Counted from the stretch's first letter, positions 20,465 through 29,836 are shown. The stretch is 64,000 nt of DNA from Aradus depressus (GCA_963662175.1 OY759215.1:47385213-47449212); one strand, 5' to 3'. Numbers and translations are program-made. Notes: generated by a model from the letters alone, not told the origin.

Positions 20465-21835
20465 ATGAATTCAGCACAAGTAGAACTAATTGCAGATAAT
20501 ACCCAGTTACTTGAACAAATTAGAAATAATTCAAATAGACCGCTTGTTCAACCTGCTAAATTTATTATTAATAAAAATCAAACTAATACAAATATGTCTC
20601 CCCCAGTACTCGAACCAACACCTGTCGCCCCCACACAAACCGAGCTTCAGTTGCTAATCAATTCTCTACCTCAGTATTCACCCGGAGATAATTTATCGAT
20701 TTTTATTACGGAAGTAGAAAACTTGAATAAACATTTAGAAAACAGACTGACACCCGACTTACAGTACATAGTAAATTGCTCGATCAAATCAAAAATAAAA
20801 GGTGAAGCTAGGGACTTTTTAAGTTACCTTGCTGCTGACAACTGGACCGAAATCAAGAAAACTTTGTTACAAAAATATGGAGATCAGAGATCGGAGGACG
20901 TACTTCTAACCAACTTGAAACAGACCGTACAACAACGAAACGAGACGTACATGGACTTTTACGCAAGACTCGTCAAAAATTATAACAATGTATTACAAAA
21001 TATAATGCTTAACGTAGAAGAGCCAAATTACTTAGCCTTTAAAAAATTTGAATATACCAAACTAGCAACAAAGACATTCCAAATAGGATTGTTAGAACCT
21101 TACCGGTCCTTCCTCAGTCATTTTGAGCTAAGCTCACTGGAGGGATGCATAAATAAATGCCAACTCCTTGACAATCGTCAAACCGAATGGGACTACACAG
21201 AATTCATTCGTAGGACCCAGGGAAGTTCAAAGCCTCCGCCCCAAATTAAACCTATTCAGATTCATTCAGTACAACCGCCTGGATATCCAAACCTTTATGG
21301 ATATAAGCCTAGACCAAATCCCAACGTGCTAGGGTATCGTATGATGCCACCTATGCAACAACGGGCCATCCAACACCCACAATATAAGCAAGGTCAGCAA
21401 AACCTAGTTAGACCTCCTCCACTTCCCCCCAGACAAGGTCAACAACCGTTTACCCCAAGATTTCCTGTTAGACCAGCTTCTGGAATGTACCAGAATGCTA
21501 GACCAAAACCAACCCCTATGTCTATTCAATCCAGGGTAAACACTCAACAATTTAACCGTAATAGACCTTGGACTAACACTCCGCCCGTGCCAATGGACAT
21601 AAATACATTGGAAACGGACCTCACCGATTATAATCCTTATTTTTATTATGATGATGGAAATTACACATACCAACCCTATGAAGAAGGAGACGTAGGTCAG
21701 AGCGAAATAGACTTGACCAACTCTCACTTGACCACCCCCCACATTGAGGAACCAGACGAACAAACCGAACAAATTGAACCAACTGAAAATATTGTAAATT
21801 TTTGGGAACCAGCCTCAGAACTGCCGACCACGTAG
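20465..21835 (+). CDS. gag: Gag polyprotein of the LTR element
   Basis: The structural capsid protein, which assembles the particle around element RNA in the cytoplasm. I start it at the ATG at 20465 (product begins MNSAQVELIAD), giving 456 residues. The same frame is open 75 bases further upstream, but that part is A/T-run sequence that looks like leader. The central region has the helical capsid-type pattern (NLNKHLENRL, FLSYLAADNW, RNETYMDFYARL). There is no CCHC zinc knuckle, as usual in errantiviruses. The C-terminal third is rich in Pro, Arg and Gln (VRPPPLPPRQGQQPF) and probably binds RNA; it is followed by a long acidic tail. The frame is intact. Gag ends at TAG 21833-21835, overlapping pol, which is reached by -1 frameshifting. 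Confidence 0.93.
   Translation: MNSAQVELIADNTQLLEQIRNNSNRPLVQPAKFIINKNQTNTNMSPPVLEPTPVAPTQTELQLLINSLPQYSPGDNLSIFITEVENLNKHLENRLTPDLQYIVNCSIKSKIKGEARDFLSYLAADNWTEIKKTLLQKYGDQRSEDVLLTNLKQTVQQRNETYMDFYARLVKNYNNVLQNIMLNVEEPNYLAFKKFEYTKLATKTFQIGLLEPYRSFLSHFELSSLEGCINKCQLLDNRQTEWDYTEFIRRTQGSSKPPPQIKPIQIHSVQPPGYPNLYGYKPRPNPNVLGYRMMPPMQQRAIQHPQYKQGQQNLVRPPPLPPRQGQQPFTPRFPVRPASGMYQNARPKPTPMSIQSRVNTQQFNRNRPWTNTPPVPMDINTLETDLTDYNPYFYYDDGNYTYQPYEEGDVGQSEIDLTNSHLTTPHIEEPDEQTEQIEPTENIVNFWEPASELPTT
21796..21802 (+). promoter_or_regulatory. -1 ribosomal frameshift site (AAATTTT)
   Basis: In the gag frame this reads A AAT TTT, a perfect X XXY YYZ slippery heptamer. The pol frame is closed by a TGA at 21784-21786, 12 bases before the heptamer, and the first pol codon after a -1 shift would begin at 21802. 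The site therefore falls just where gag and pol overlap. A stimulatory downstream structure was not modelled. Confidence 0.75.
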
Positions 21836-24800
21836 ACCTTAATTGCTTAAATTCCAAACCCAAATTACCTTTTCTATATTTACCTCAGACTAACTTAAAA
21901 ATTTTAATCGATTCAGGAGCCTCAAACTCAGTCATTAATACACAACCTGCTTTTGAAAAATTCTCTCAATATCTGTTCAAAAAACCATTCAGCATTACTG
22001 GATTGTTAAACAAGAAATCAGCTGATGACAACGTTCAAGCCCCTCTATTATCAGAACTTGGTATTCATGAATCAATCAATTTTCACGTAATTGACTGGCA
22101 CAAACATTTCGACGCACTAATAGGTAGCGAAGATCTAGAAAGACTTGGAGCGATCATAGATTATAGAAATAACACACTCAAAATCGCGAATCAGGAAATT
22201 CCATTCCTCCTAGGATATACTTCCCAGTCAATCAAACCTTGCAAAGTGCTTGTAAATAATTATGTCAGAATACCGGTGACGCAAGAACAAGGTGATGTAT
22301 GTCTCCCAGAGATAAAACTTACCAACGATATTACGATCCCCCAATCTTTAGTTACTATACGCAATGGCTTTTGTCTAGTACCTATAGATGTAAACAATAC
22401 AGAGATTTATTTTGACGAACGAATTCCTGTCACACCTATCTCAGCCACAGATATAGAATACCCACAGCCTTCTAAACCTTCCAAATTAAACGTCTCTGAA
22501 GCAATTAGGACGTCACACTTGAATGGAGAAGAGAAACGAGCCATACTCAATATTTGTAGACAGTTTAAAGACACCTTTTATGACGATGAAGAGGGATTAC
22601 CTTTCTCCAATTCTGTCAAACACAAAATTAGGACAACAGACGAAGACCCAGTATACGTAAAATCTTTTAGACACCCATATCACATGATGACCGAGATTCA
22701 GAGACAAATACAGAAACTTTTGGACAATAAAATCATTCGACCGTCAATATCGCCTTACAGTGCTCCCGTATGGATCGTACCGAAGAAAATGGACGCATCC
22801 GGTGAACGAAAGTATAGAATGGTGATAGACTACAGAAAGCTTAATGAGAAGACAATTGAAGATCGTTACCCCCTCCCGCGAATAGACGAAATTTTAGATA
22901 ACTTGGGTAAATGCCAATATATTAGCACTCTTGACCTAGCTCAAGGATTTCATGAGATAGAGATGGACCCCGGATCAATAGAAAAGACAGCCTTTACAGT
23001 AAACAATGGACATTACGAATACCTCAGGATGCCATTTGGTCTCAAAAATGCACCAAGCACATTCCAAAGGGTGATGGATAATGTATTACGCGAGTATTTA
23101 TACAAATTCTGTTTCGTTTACATGGACGATATTGTAATTTTCAGTAAATCTCTAGATGAACATTGTCAACACTTGAGAAATGTATTTCAAAAATTACGAA
23201 CATTTAATCTCAGAGTCCAACTGGACAAATCCGAATTCTTGAGAAAAGAAGTTCAGTTTTTAGGTCATGTCGTGACCCCGGATGGTATTAAACCAAACCC
23301 AACGAAAATAGAAGCTATAGAAAAATATCCCATACCGCGAACTACGTCAGCAATAAAATCATTTCTAGGACTAATAGGATATTACAGACGTTTTATTTCC
23401 AATTTTGCCAAAATAGTAGCACCAATGAGCAAATGCCTCAAGAAAGGATCAAAACTGGACCCGAATGATCCAGACTACGTACAAGCCTTCCAACAATGTA
23501 AAGAATTATTAACAAATTCACCTATTTTAGCTTACCCAGACCTGTCAAAACCATTTCTTCTTACAACCGATGCATCTAATGTTGCAATAGGAAGTGTTCT
23601 ATCTCAGAATAATAGACCTATTGGATTTTACTCCAGAGTTCTCAACAGTGCAGAAAAAAATTACTCCACAATTGAAAAAGAACTACTGGCTATCATAGAC
23701 TCTACAAAACATTTCCGACCATACCTATACGGTAAGAGATTTACAATAGAAACTGACCATAAACCTTTAGTTTGGCTGTACAAAATAAAAGAACCAAACT
23801 CTCGTCTTATCAGATGGAAAATAAAACTGGAAGAGTTTGACTTTGAGATCCAGTACAAGAAAGGGAAAGAAAACTTTGTAGCAGACGCCCTATCAAGAAT
23901 TGAAATTAATAACTTTGATGACGAAGAAGCTGACGATTCAATGTCAATCCAGGTATGTTTGGACGAAGGGGAAGCCAATCAGCTGCGCAGAGAAGCTCAG
24001 GCACTCTCAAACAATGATCTGGATGAAATACTAAATCAACCCCCAGATAACAGTGAACAGTATCAAGAAATAATACAAGATCTTGAAAAAACATTAGACG
24101 AACAAGACAATGACACTGATCTGGAAACCGTGCACTCAACTGATGGAGACACTGGAAAAACTGTCCCTATCAGCGAAAGACCACTAAATGTTTTCACCAA
24201 CCGAATTATATTTAGCATCGGAGAAACTCGTAAAAGTAGATTAACTAGACCTTTCAATAGGATGACTCACTTCGCAACTATCAGAAGAAGCGCTATGGAA
24301 GAGGACCTCTCCATTCTCCTCAAACAAATCATAAGACCAGACCAAAATTTCGGTATATATTTTAAGGACGAAATAATTCATAAACCGTTCCTTGACCTTG
24401 TATACAAGATATTTAATAATTCAATAAAAATATTTATCTGTACGAAATTCTGTCAAGATGTAACCGATGAAGACAGACAAAATAACATTGTAATGGAATA
24501 TCACGACCAAAACCACAACGGTATAAACGAAACCCTGAACCAATTAAAGGAAAAATATTTCTGGCCAAAAATGAAGGATACCATCAGTAGTGTTATCGAT
24601 ATCTGTGATCTATGTCAACGATCGAAGTATGAAAGAAGACCGTACGACCTAAAACTTTCAGGACCAATGACGGCTCAAAGACCATTTGAGGTCATCCATA
24701 TTGACACCTTCTCTTTCGATGGCTCAAAATTTCTAACAATAATCGATTTATTTTCTCGCTACGCTCAGGCATACCTTATCAAAGATGGAACTAGTCCGAC

Positions 24801-25113
24801 AATTCTAAATAAACTCCGACATTACTTTTCACATCATAATCTACCTAAGAAAATAGTTTGCGACGAAGGGAGAGAGTTCAAAAACAAGACTATGATAGAA
24901 TTCTGCAAACTAAACAAGGTAGAACTCCACTTCACAACAGTCAACAATCCCAATTCAAACTCGCCCATAGAAAGACTACACTCGACAGTGCTAGAAAAAT
25001 TAAGAATTATAAAGTTAAAGAACCCACGTGATCTTCCATCCAATCACATGATAACTGCCATTCTTATATACAATCAAGCAATACATTCATCAACTGGATT
25101 CTCCCCATTCTAA
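21802..25113 (+). CDS. pol: Pol polyprotein: protease, RT, RNase H, integrase (ends at premature stop)
   Basis: Made as a Gag-Pol fusion by -1 frameshifting, so 21802 is the frameshift entry point and not an initiation codon. Domains in order: aspartic protease with DSGA at residues 37-40; reverse transcriptase with YMDD at 440-443; RNase H with TTDAS (catalytic Asp at about 590); integrase with an H-x3-H and C-x2-C zinc region (His 901, Cys 935 and 938) and the catalytic triad Asp 968, Asp 1021, Glu 1057 with 35 residues between the last two (DD35E). All catalytic residues I can check are present. The order protease-RT-RNase H-integrase is that of Ty3/gypsy elements. The frame ends at TAA 25111-25113 directly after GFSPF, in a conserved part of the integrase, and reopens at once in the same frame. 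That makes the stop a nonsense mutation, not the natural end. Confidence 0.95.
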   Translation: MGTSLRTADHVDLNCLNSKPKLPFLYLPQTNLKILIDSGASNSVINTQPAFEKFSQYLFKKPFSITGLLNKKSADDNVQAPLLSELGIHESINFHVIDWHKHFDALIGSEDLERLGAIIDYRNNTLKIANQEIPFLLGYTSQSIKPCKVLVNNYVRIPVTQEQGDVCLPEIKLTNDITIPQSLVTIRNGFCLVPIDVNNTEIYFDERIPVTPISATDIEYPQPSKPSKLNVSEAIRTSHLNGEEKRAILNICRQFKDTFYDDEEGLPFSNSVKHKIRTTDEDPVYVKSFRHPYHMMTEIQRQIQKLLDNKIIRPSISPYSAPVWIVPKKMDASGERKYRMVIDYRKLNEKTIEDRYPLPRIDEILDNLGKCQYISTLDLAQGFHEIEMDPGSIEKTAFTVNNGHYEYLRMPFGLKNAPSTFQRVMDNVLREYLYKFCFVYMDDIVIFSKSLDEHCQHLRNVFQKLRTFNLRVQLDKSEFLRKEVQFLGHVVTPDGIKPNPTKIEAIEKYPIPRTTSAIKSFLGLIGYYRRFISNFAKIVAPMSKCLKKGSKLDPNDPDYVQAFQQCKELLTNSPILAYPDLSKPFLLTTDASNVAIGSVLSQNNRPIGFYSRVLNSAEKNYSTIEKELLAIIDSTKHFRPYLYGKRFTIETDHKPLVWLYKIKEPNSRLIRWKIKLEEFDFEIQYKKGKENFVADALSRIEINNFDDEEADDSMSIQVCLDEGEANQLRREAQALSNNDLDEILNQPPDNSEQYQEIIQDLEKTLDEQDNDTDLETVHSTDGDTGKTVPISERPLNVFTNRIIFSIGETRKSRLTRPFNRMTHFATIRRSAMEEDLSILLKQIIRPDQNFGIYFKDEIIHKPFLDLVYKIFNNSIKIFICTKFCQDVTDEDRQNNIVMEYHDQNHNGINETLNQLKEKYFWPKMKDTISSVIDICDLCQRSKYERRPYDLKLSGPMTAQRPFEVIHIDTFSFDGSKFLTIIDLFSRYAQAYLIKDGTSPTILNKLRHYFSHHNLPKKIVCDEGREFKNKTMIEFCKLNKVELHFTTVNNPNSNSPIERLHSTVLEKLRIIKLKNPRDLPSNHMITAILIYNQAIHSSTGFSPF
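25111..25113 (+). other. In-frame premature stop in integrase
   Basis: A TAA in the pol frame splits the integrase C-terminal region. The reading frame continues without interruption from 25114 to 25527 in the same phase. No indel is needed to explain it. Unless read through, it removes the integrase C-terminal domain from this copy. Confidence 0.9.
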
Positions 25114-25116
25114 TCA

Positions 25117-25527
25117 TTGTATGGACCATACGATCGACCCATAGATTTCGACCTAGGACTCACGACTTTCGAACAATATAACGAAAAACGTAAACAAGAA
25201 TTAATGCCCTTCTATGATAAAGTCCATAATAAAGCCAAAGAAAAAGCCCAGCAGGTACTAAATAAAAGAAATCAAAATAAAGAGAATAACCCGGACGTAC
25301 AAGACCAAGAAATTTACATTGAAAGGAACAGACCTAGAAAAACTGACCCTCCATTTGAAAAAATAAAAGTCACAGGACAAACCAAAGGTAAAATTCAAGG
25401 AACTACTAAGAAAGACAGACCAACTACAGCCCACATAAGAAAGGCAAAAAGACTAAGGAAAAATGTTTCTTCTGTGCAGGTCGATCCTGATCCCGACCAG
25501 CCTGGCCCTCCAAATAACGAAGCTTGA
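25117..25527 (+). pseudogene. Integrase C-terminal tail, separated by nonsense codon
   Basis: The continuation of pol in the same frame, starting at LYGPYDRP, a motif that normally follows the GFSPF-type segment in gypsy-like integrases. A charged region follows (TFEQYNEKRKQELMPFYDKV, KAKEKAQQVLNKR), and then a basic tail ending in a Pro-rich stretch before TGA at 25525-25527. This part would bind DNA and guide integration. It has no credible start codon of its own; the first codon is TTG. It overlaps the beginning of env by 65 bases, as is common in compact errantivirus genomes. Confidence 0.88.
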
Positions 25528-27097
25528 AACAAACGGATACTTTATAGAACCACTGTCAAATGTTAGCTTACTAGATCACTACCACAACTTTCTATTTCAT
25601 GTTAATGTCTCTAAATACGAAACAAGCTATAATACACTCATATTGAACTCTAATATACTAAAGACAAATGTAGTCAACAATACTATAATGAGTAGAATTA
25701 GTAGCCAATTAAAGGGAACTATTTATAAGATAAGGAAAATTTTAGATAAGTTAAGTAGTAATAGGCGTGAAAAACGTGGGATAGTAAACGGACTCGGAAG
25801 TATAATTAAATTTGTAGCTGGAAACCCGGACAATGACGATTTAAATACTATAAATAATAATGTCGATGCTCTCTTTAAAAATCAAAATAATGAAATTAAT
25901 AAGATCTCTCAGTTTACATCTTTCGCTAATCATGTTAGTAAAAGAATTGAAGACGAAACACAAATATTCAACCAAAACATTAGAGATACAAAAGTCTTTT
26001 TAGATAAGTTGAAATCTTTTGAAGATAGTCAAATTATTTTACAAAATGAAGTTTATCAAGCCGAACGTATACTGAACTCCCTACTTGTCCTTGAAAGGAC
26101 CAGTAGCCTAGCATTCAACAATATACCTAATCTAGAAATAATTAGCACAAATGAATTAATACAAATACAAAACTATCTTAAGAAAATGTATAGGGATAAT
26201 CAATTAATCCCTTTAGACAAAAATCATCTATTTAAATTGTTAAACGCTTCTAAATTATACATATTTGGTATAAATCAAATGATTACCTTCCTTCTCAAAA
26301 TACCAATCCTAAAACCTTTCCAAGCAACCTATTCCAAAATTTACCCTGTACCTAATAGTGAAGAAATTATCATTCTACCACCTAAAAGATTTCTCGTCAT
26401 CTTGGAGGACACTGAACTCTGGTCTGATGAAGAATGCAAGGTAAATAATGGAATCACCCTGTGTACTCAGCAGCCTAGTCAAGAACCCTGCACCACCACT
26501 AGCCTCGACCGCTGCAACTCTGCCAAAGTCAAAAACTCGTATAAAATAGTGACTGCACTATCTAATAAACAAATATTAGTTATGTTTCACCAACCAAATG
26601 AAATCATCGAAGACTGCGAAGGCATACCCCGCACAAAGACTATACAAGGAGCCGCTCTACTAAGCTCATCCTGCCGACTTATAATCGGAACATTGGTATT
26701 TACATCAGCCGAACCATCCTTCGAGATCACACCACCTAAACTAAATCTAGTGCATTTGGAAAGCAGTCATGAAATCAACCTACAACTTCGTCATCTAAGC
26801 CCGTCAACTGATCTTCATCAAGAAGCTGTGGAACTGGCCCAACAACCCATCCTACTGTCACCAATAGCCCAATTTTCTTATTTAATCTTAACCATAACAT
26901 TATTAATTTGTATGTTACTTGTGTTAGTCGTGTTATTCAGATACCGACATAGACTACATGATCTGTTCTGCAAACCTAGAACAATCATCACGGTGCGCCC
27001 CTCAGACGACCAAGAAGCTGGACCCCCCATGGTGAGCTGCCAAAATTCGAACGGGCCGTTCGAAAAACTTAGGAGGGAAGAGTTAAGTGACACCTAA
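25463..27097 (+). CDS. env: Envelope fusion glycoprotein (F-type) of the LTR element
   Basis: The 544-codon intact frame resembles the class of envelope proteins shared by insect errantiviruses and the baculovirus F proteins. The N-terminus from this ATG is moderately hydrophobic and could be a signal peptide. A furin-type site RREKR lies at residues 101-105 and is followed directly by a glycine-rich hydrophobic stretch (GIVNGLGSIIKFVAG), the expected fusion-peptide region. A coiled-coil-like Asn/Lys-rich region follows (about residues 120-215), then a cysteine-bearing domain (about 330-400), a transmembrane segment at about 471-497 (YLILTITLLICMLLVLVVLF) and a short cytoplasmic tail. Expression probably needs splicing. 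The stop TAA lies 15 bases inside the 3' LTR. The role of the protein in cell-to-cell spread is known for some relatives and only inferred here. Confidence 0.92.
   Translation: MFLLCRSILIPTSLALQITKLETNGYFIEPLSNVSLLDHYHNFLFHVNVSKYETSYNTLILNSNILKTNVVNNTIMSRISSQLKGTIYKIRKILDKLSSNRREKRGIVNGLGSIIKFVAGNPDNDDLNTINNNVDALFKNQNNEINKISQFTSFANHVSKRIEDETQIFNQNIRDTKVFLDKLKSFEDSQIILQNEVYQAERILNSLLVLERTSSLAFNNIPNLEIISTNELIQIQNYLKKMYRDNQLIPLDKNHLFKLLNASKLYIFGINQMITFLLKIPILKPFQATYSKIYPVPNSEEIIILPPKRFLVILEDTELWSDEECKVNNGITLCTQQPSQEPCTTTSLDRCNSAKVKNSYKIVTALSNKQILVMFHQPNEIIEDCEGIPRTKTIQGAALLSSSCRLIIGTLVFTSAEPSFEITPPKLNLVHLESSHEINLQLRHLSPSTDLHQEAVELAQQPILLSPIAQFSYLILTITLLICMLLVLVVLFRYRHRLHDLFCKPRTIITVRPSDDQEAGPPMVSCQNSNGPFEKLRREELSDT
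27069..27080 (+). other. Polypurine tract
   Basis: TTAGGAGGGAAG directly precedes the 3' LTR and would prime plus-strand DNA synthesis. It lies within the env reading frame. Confidence 0.8.
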
Positions 27098-27277
27098 CTA
27101 CAAAAAGCATAGACTCAGCATCAGCACTTTTAGAAACAATATAACGGCCTTCGACTACCGCGCGCTCAGTCTATTGAGTTCCGTCTTGCTGTTCACAACA
27201 CCTTTACTTTGTAATTTTTCTGTATTTTAATAAAAGTTATTTTTTAAAAACTACTTTGTTGAATTCAGAACTTAATT
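27081..27277 (+). repeat. 3' LTR, 197 bp
   Basis: It differs from the 5' LTR only at 27149. AATAAA at 27229-27234 is the likely polyadenylation signal. The first 17 bases also encode the end of env. Confidence 0.95.
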
Positions 27278-27281
27278 ATAT
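27278..27281. repeat. Target-site duplication ATAT, right
   Basis: Matches 19768-19771. Confidence 0.85.
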
Positions 27282-27764
27282 ATTTTTTAATAATTGACGT
27301 TACTCTAAAATGTTACCAGATATAGGAAAATATACATCCATTTGATCCGTACTACCGCAGCACACTGCAGTAACTATTGCCTACGACGATGGGAGAGAAT
27401 GTTTTTATGTGGTAGATATTCAAAGCAATTCGAGTTGCTACCACAACACTTCAAACACATTATCTCTTCTATTACCCCTTTTCCTTGCTCATAACTTTAA
27501 ATCATTAAGTACTCCAATCAGAGCAGGCCCAATTGTGAATAAGTGTTTCAGTTGTCATATTTCTATGAAAATAATCCTAGCCCCGTCTTTATGACTGATC
27601 CCAAGCCCCGAATTTCCTTCTTCCGGCTCTGGCCGTGAGATGATTCCAAAGGTTGAAGGGACCTATTATCTGTAATTGTCTGTATTATTTTTCCTCTGAG
27701 TGTAAAATAGAATGCTAATAGACGTATTTGATTAATATTGGAATTCGACAGTTGGAGATATAAA
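27282..27764. other. Unassigned DNA
   Basis: No supported gene. Short open frames lack domains. Confidence 0.4.
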
Positions 27765-28345
27765 AACCCATAGGTTGAGTCCTATCCCAAATAAATCAAA
27801 AAAAAAATCAGCAAATCACCGGCAATGCATTTCCCCAGCACGAATTAACCAATTAAGTTATAGCTCTCCTTCCGGAATCAATCGATTGTTCGGACTAAAA
27901 ATCAATAGTTGTCTTTGCTATGGGCTTCTGAATATTATCCCTCATCCTCATACTATATTTTGTGTCGATACATTCATTACATCGGCGGTTATTAGGCTTT
28001 TTGAGTCTACCACCTCCCTTTGGCCGATTTCGCTGAAAATTCATAGCTTCCTTTCTTATGTCGATACTTTCATAACATCGGCAATTATTGGAGTTTTTGA
28101 ATTGATCTTCCTCTGATCCTCATCTTCCTTTCAGCCGATTCTGCTGAAAATAAATATATGTGGTCCTTATGGGGTTCTGGATAAACACACAAAATTTCTT
28201 TTCGATACGTTGATTCTATCGCGAGTTGTGTTCACATACACATATACATATCTCAATCAGGGGTCGGTAAACCTGAAATTCCGGTGAAAACTTGACATCA
28301 AAATTCTGACCTATTACATAACTTACATTATACTTTGAATGGCTG
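27765..28345 (+). repeat. Modular dispersed repeat, block 2, with internal tandem modules
   Basis: The module GTCGATACATTCATTACATC-GGCGGTTATTAGG occurs near 27960. A variant follows near 28060 (GTCGATACTTTCATAACATC) and a third near 28205 (TTCGATACGTTGATTCTATC). Between them are CCGATTTCGCTGAAAATTC and CCGATTCTGCTGAAAAT phrases. Units are about 100-145 bp. Confidence 0.75.
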
Positions 28346-28769
28346 AGGAAGTGAAATGGAGAGAAGCTAGGTTCAAAGATTTGTAAGTTGAAAACAAAAA
28401 AATAAAATAAATAAATAAAATGGTCTTGAGACAATGTCTAGTATTTAAGTTAAATCAGAATACATATTATCATGATCCTGTACCTAAGGGAAGTTCTCCA
28501 GACTTTAAGAATATAGATTATTGCCTTCGAGTAACATATGCTAATATTTTTTTTTTTGTTTTCAGGTGAGTTGACATGAATATGATTAGCTCCTAACTCA
28601 AGTGGTAAGATAAGAAAAGAAGTTCCAAGTAAGTGTATATTAGTCTTATTGTATTAAGCACCCTAGAACCAAAAAGAGTAGTCAAATTCTTTTGATCAGT
28701 AGATCTAATTCATAGATGAATCTGTCTATTTCACAATATGCAGATTAAACGACCAGATTCCCATAAAAT
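28346..28769. other. Unassigned DNA
   Basis: A poly-T run precedes TTTTCAGGTGAG near 28556, which looks like a splice acceptor but has no exon to support it. Nothing else is recognised. Confidence 0.35.
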
Positions 28770-29275
28770 ATTCGTGTGTAAATCACCGACAATATCCTTC
28801 CTCAATCAATTAAGTTTTGTCTCCAAGACCAATCTACCGTTCCAGCTAAGAATATGTAGTCGACTACTTCTGAATCCTATTACATTTGCTGACGATACCT
28901 TACATCGGCAGTTATTAGGTTTTTCGTTTCGATCCCCCTTCCCTGACCCTCCCTTTTCCTTCGGCCGTTTTAGTGGAAAATTGATAGGAGCTGTCCTTAT
29001 GGGATTTTTAATTTAAATATAAACTTTCTTGTCGGTACATTCAACACATGGGGAGTTTTGGGGTTTTTGAGTTTTCTCCTCTGATCCTTCCTTCTCTTTG
29101 ATTCAGCTGAAAGTACCTAAATAGCTATAGTCTTAATTAGGTTTTGAATTTACATATGAAATTTCATGTCAATGTATTCATTACAATGGCAGTTATTAGA
29201 ACTTACCGAAATTTCATAAGTAAGAATTTTATCTAACAACAATCCTTTGCCTATCGAATGTATATAATCTTTCTT
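28770..29275 (+). repeat. Modular dispersed repeat, block 3
   Basis: AAGTTTTGTCTCCAAGACCAA, GACGATACCTTACATCGGC, AGTTATTAGG and GAGCTGTCCTTATGGGA modules in the usual order, then a further diverged unit to about 29275. Confidence 0.65.
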
Positions 29276-29759
29276 CAGTAACTGAGTCTATAAATAAGAA
29301 GTAAATTTAGAAGGGCTGTTGGATTTTATTAGACAAAGGATGATGTAATGGGGACAGCAAGAAATGTGGTCGATTGTCTTAAAGAGAAGGGGTATTTGAA
29401 TGGCGTTCTGGCGACTGTAGAAAGTGGAAGGAACAAGACTGTATGACCAGCTCAGTTGGAGCAGAATGTACATTTTGTAATATCTGTATTATAATATGAA
29501 TGAGGCTGAATTGCAACCTTCAACAACTGCAGTTTTGTTTTACTTCTCCAGCTATATCGAGTATAAGGGAAGGTATGTAATCAGTCGGACATTCCATGTT
29601 AAGTTTCCACTGGGATTTCATATTTTTCGACCCTGACCCCAAATAAGTCCTATCTATCTGAGTGAACAATAACCATCGATACACTATATATATCGACAAA
29701 AAATTAACATAGAAATTCTAATAAATGTCTTTGTAATGACGCAGGATGTCAAATATAAG
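29276..29759. other. Unassigned DNA with a modular-repeat end at 29573-29660
   Basis: 29573-29660 is an inverted end module of the dispersed repeat (GTATGTAATCAGTCGGACAT, TTTCATATTTTTCGACCCTG). The rest is unassigned. Confidence 0.4.
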
Positions 29760-29795
29760 GTAGTCTGACCTCTCACAGATTTTTATTAAAGTAAT

Positions 29796-29836
29796 AGCTA
29801 GCCGGCTTTCGAGGTTTCCCTCATCATCAGGCAGTC
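29796..29836 (-). ncRNA. Minimal hammerhead ribozyme motif of the PLE (family B)
   Basis: The minus strand reads CTGATGA, one extra U, helix II GAGG-GAAA-CCTC, core GAAA, palindromic GCCGGC, cleavage-type UA, GC. Helix I is only 2 bp (GC/GC) plus weak pairs. It lies about 140 bp downstream of the endonuclease stop codon on the same strand, where PLE terminal repeats are expected. PLE hammerheads are established; activity here is not. Confidence 0.68.

Larger units (their letters stand above)
19772..27277 (+). mobile_element. Errantivirus-like (Ty3/gypsy) LTR retrotransposon with env
   Basis: A 7506-bp element with LTR, primer site, leader, gag, pol (protease, reverse transcriptase, RNase H, integrase), env, polypurine tract and LTR, all on the plus strand. 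The LTRs start AGTTAAGTG and end CTTAATT, with AGT..ATT ends of the kind found in insect errantiviruses. The two LTRs differ at a single position (19840 G, 27149 C), which points to a recent insertion. Gag and pol are in different frames with a -1 slippery site at the junction. Env is complete and lies in another frame. The only clear lesion is an in-frame TAA in the integrase region at 25111-25113. I cannot assign a named lineage. Confidence 0.96.

Noticed and set aside
21404..21863. Minus-strand frames of 80-122 codons
   Set aside because: They are shadows of the gag coding sequence in the LTR element.
23661..24257. Minus-strand frames inside pol
   Set aside because: They lie opposite a long conserved pol frame with clear catalytic motifs.
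28556..28570. Splice acceptor TTTTTTTGTTTTCAGGTGAG
   Set aside because: The sequence fits an acceptor, but no open frame with a domain follows, and poly-T runs before AG are common in this AT-rich DNA.
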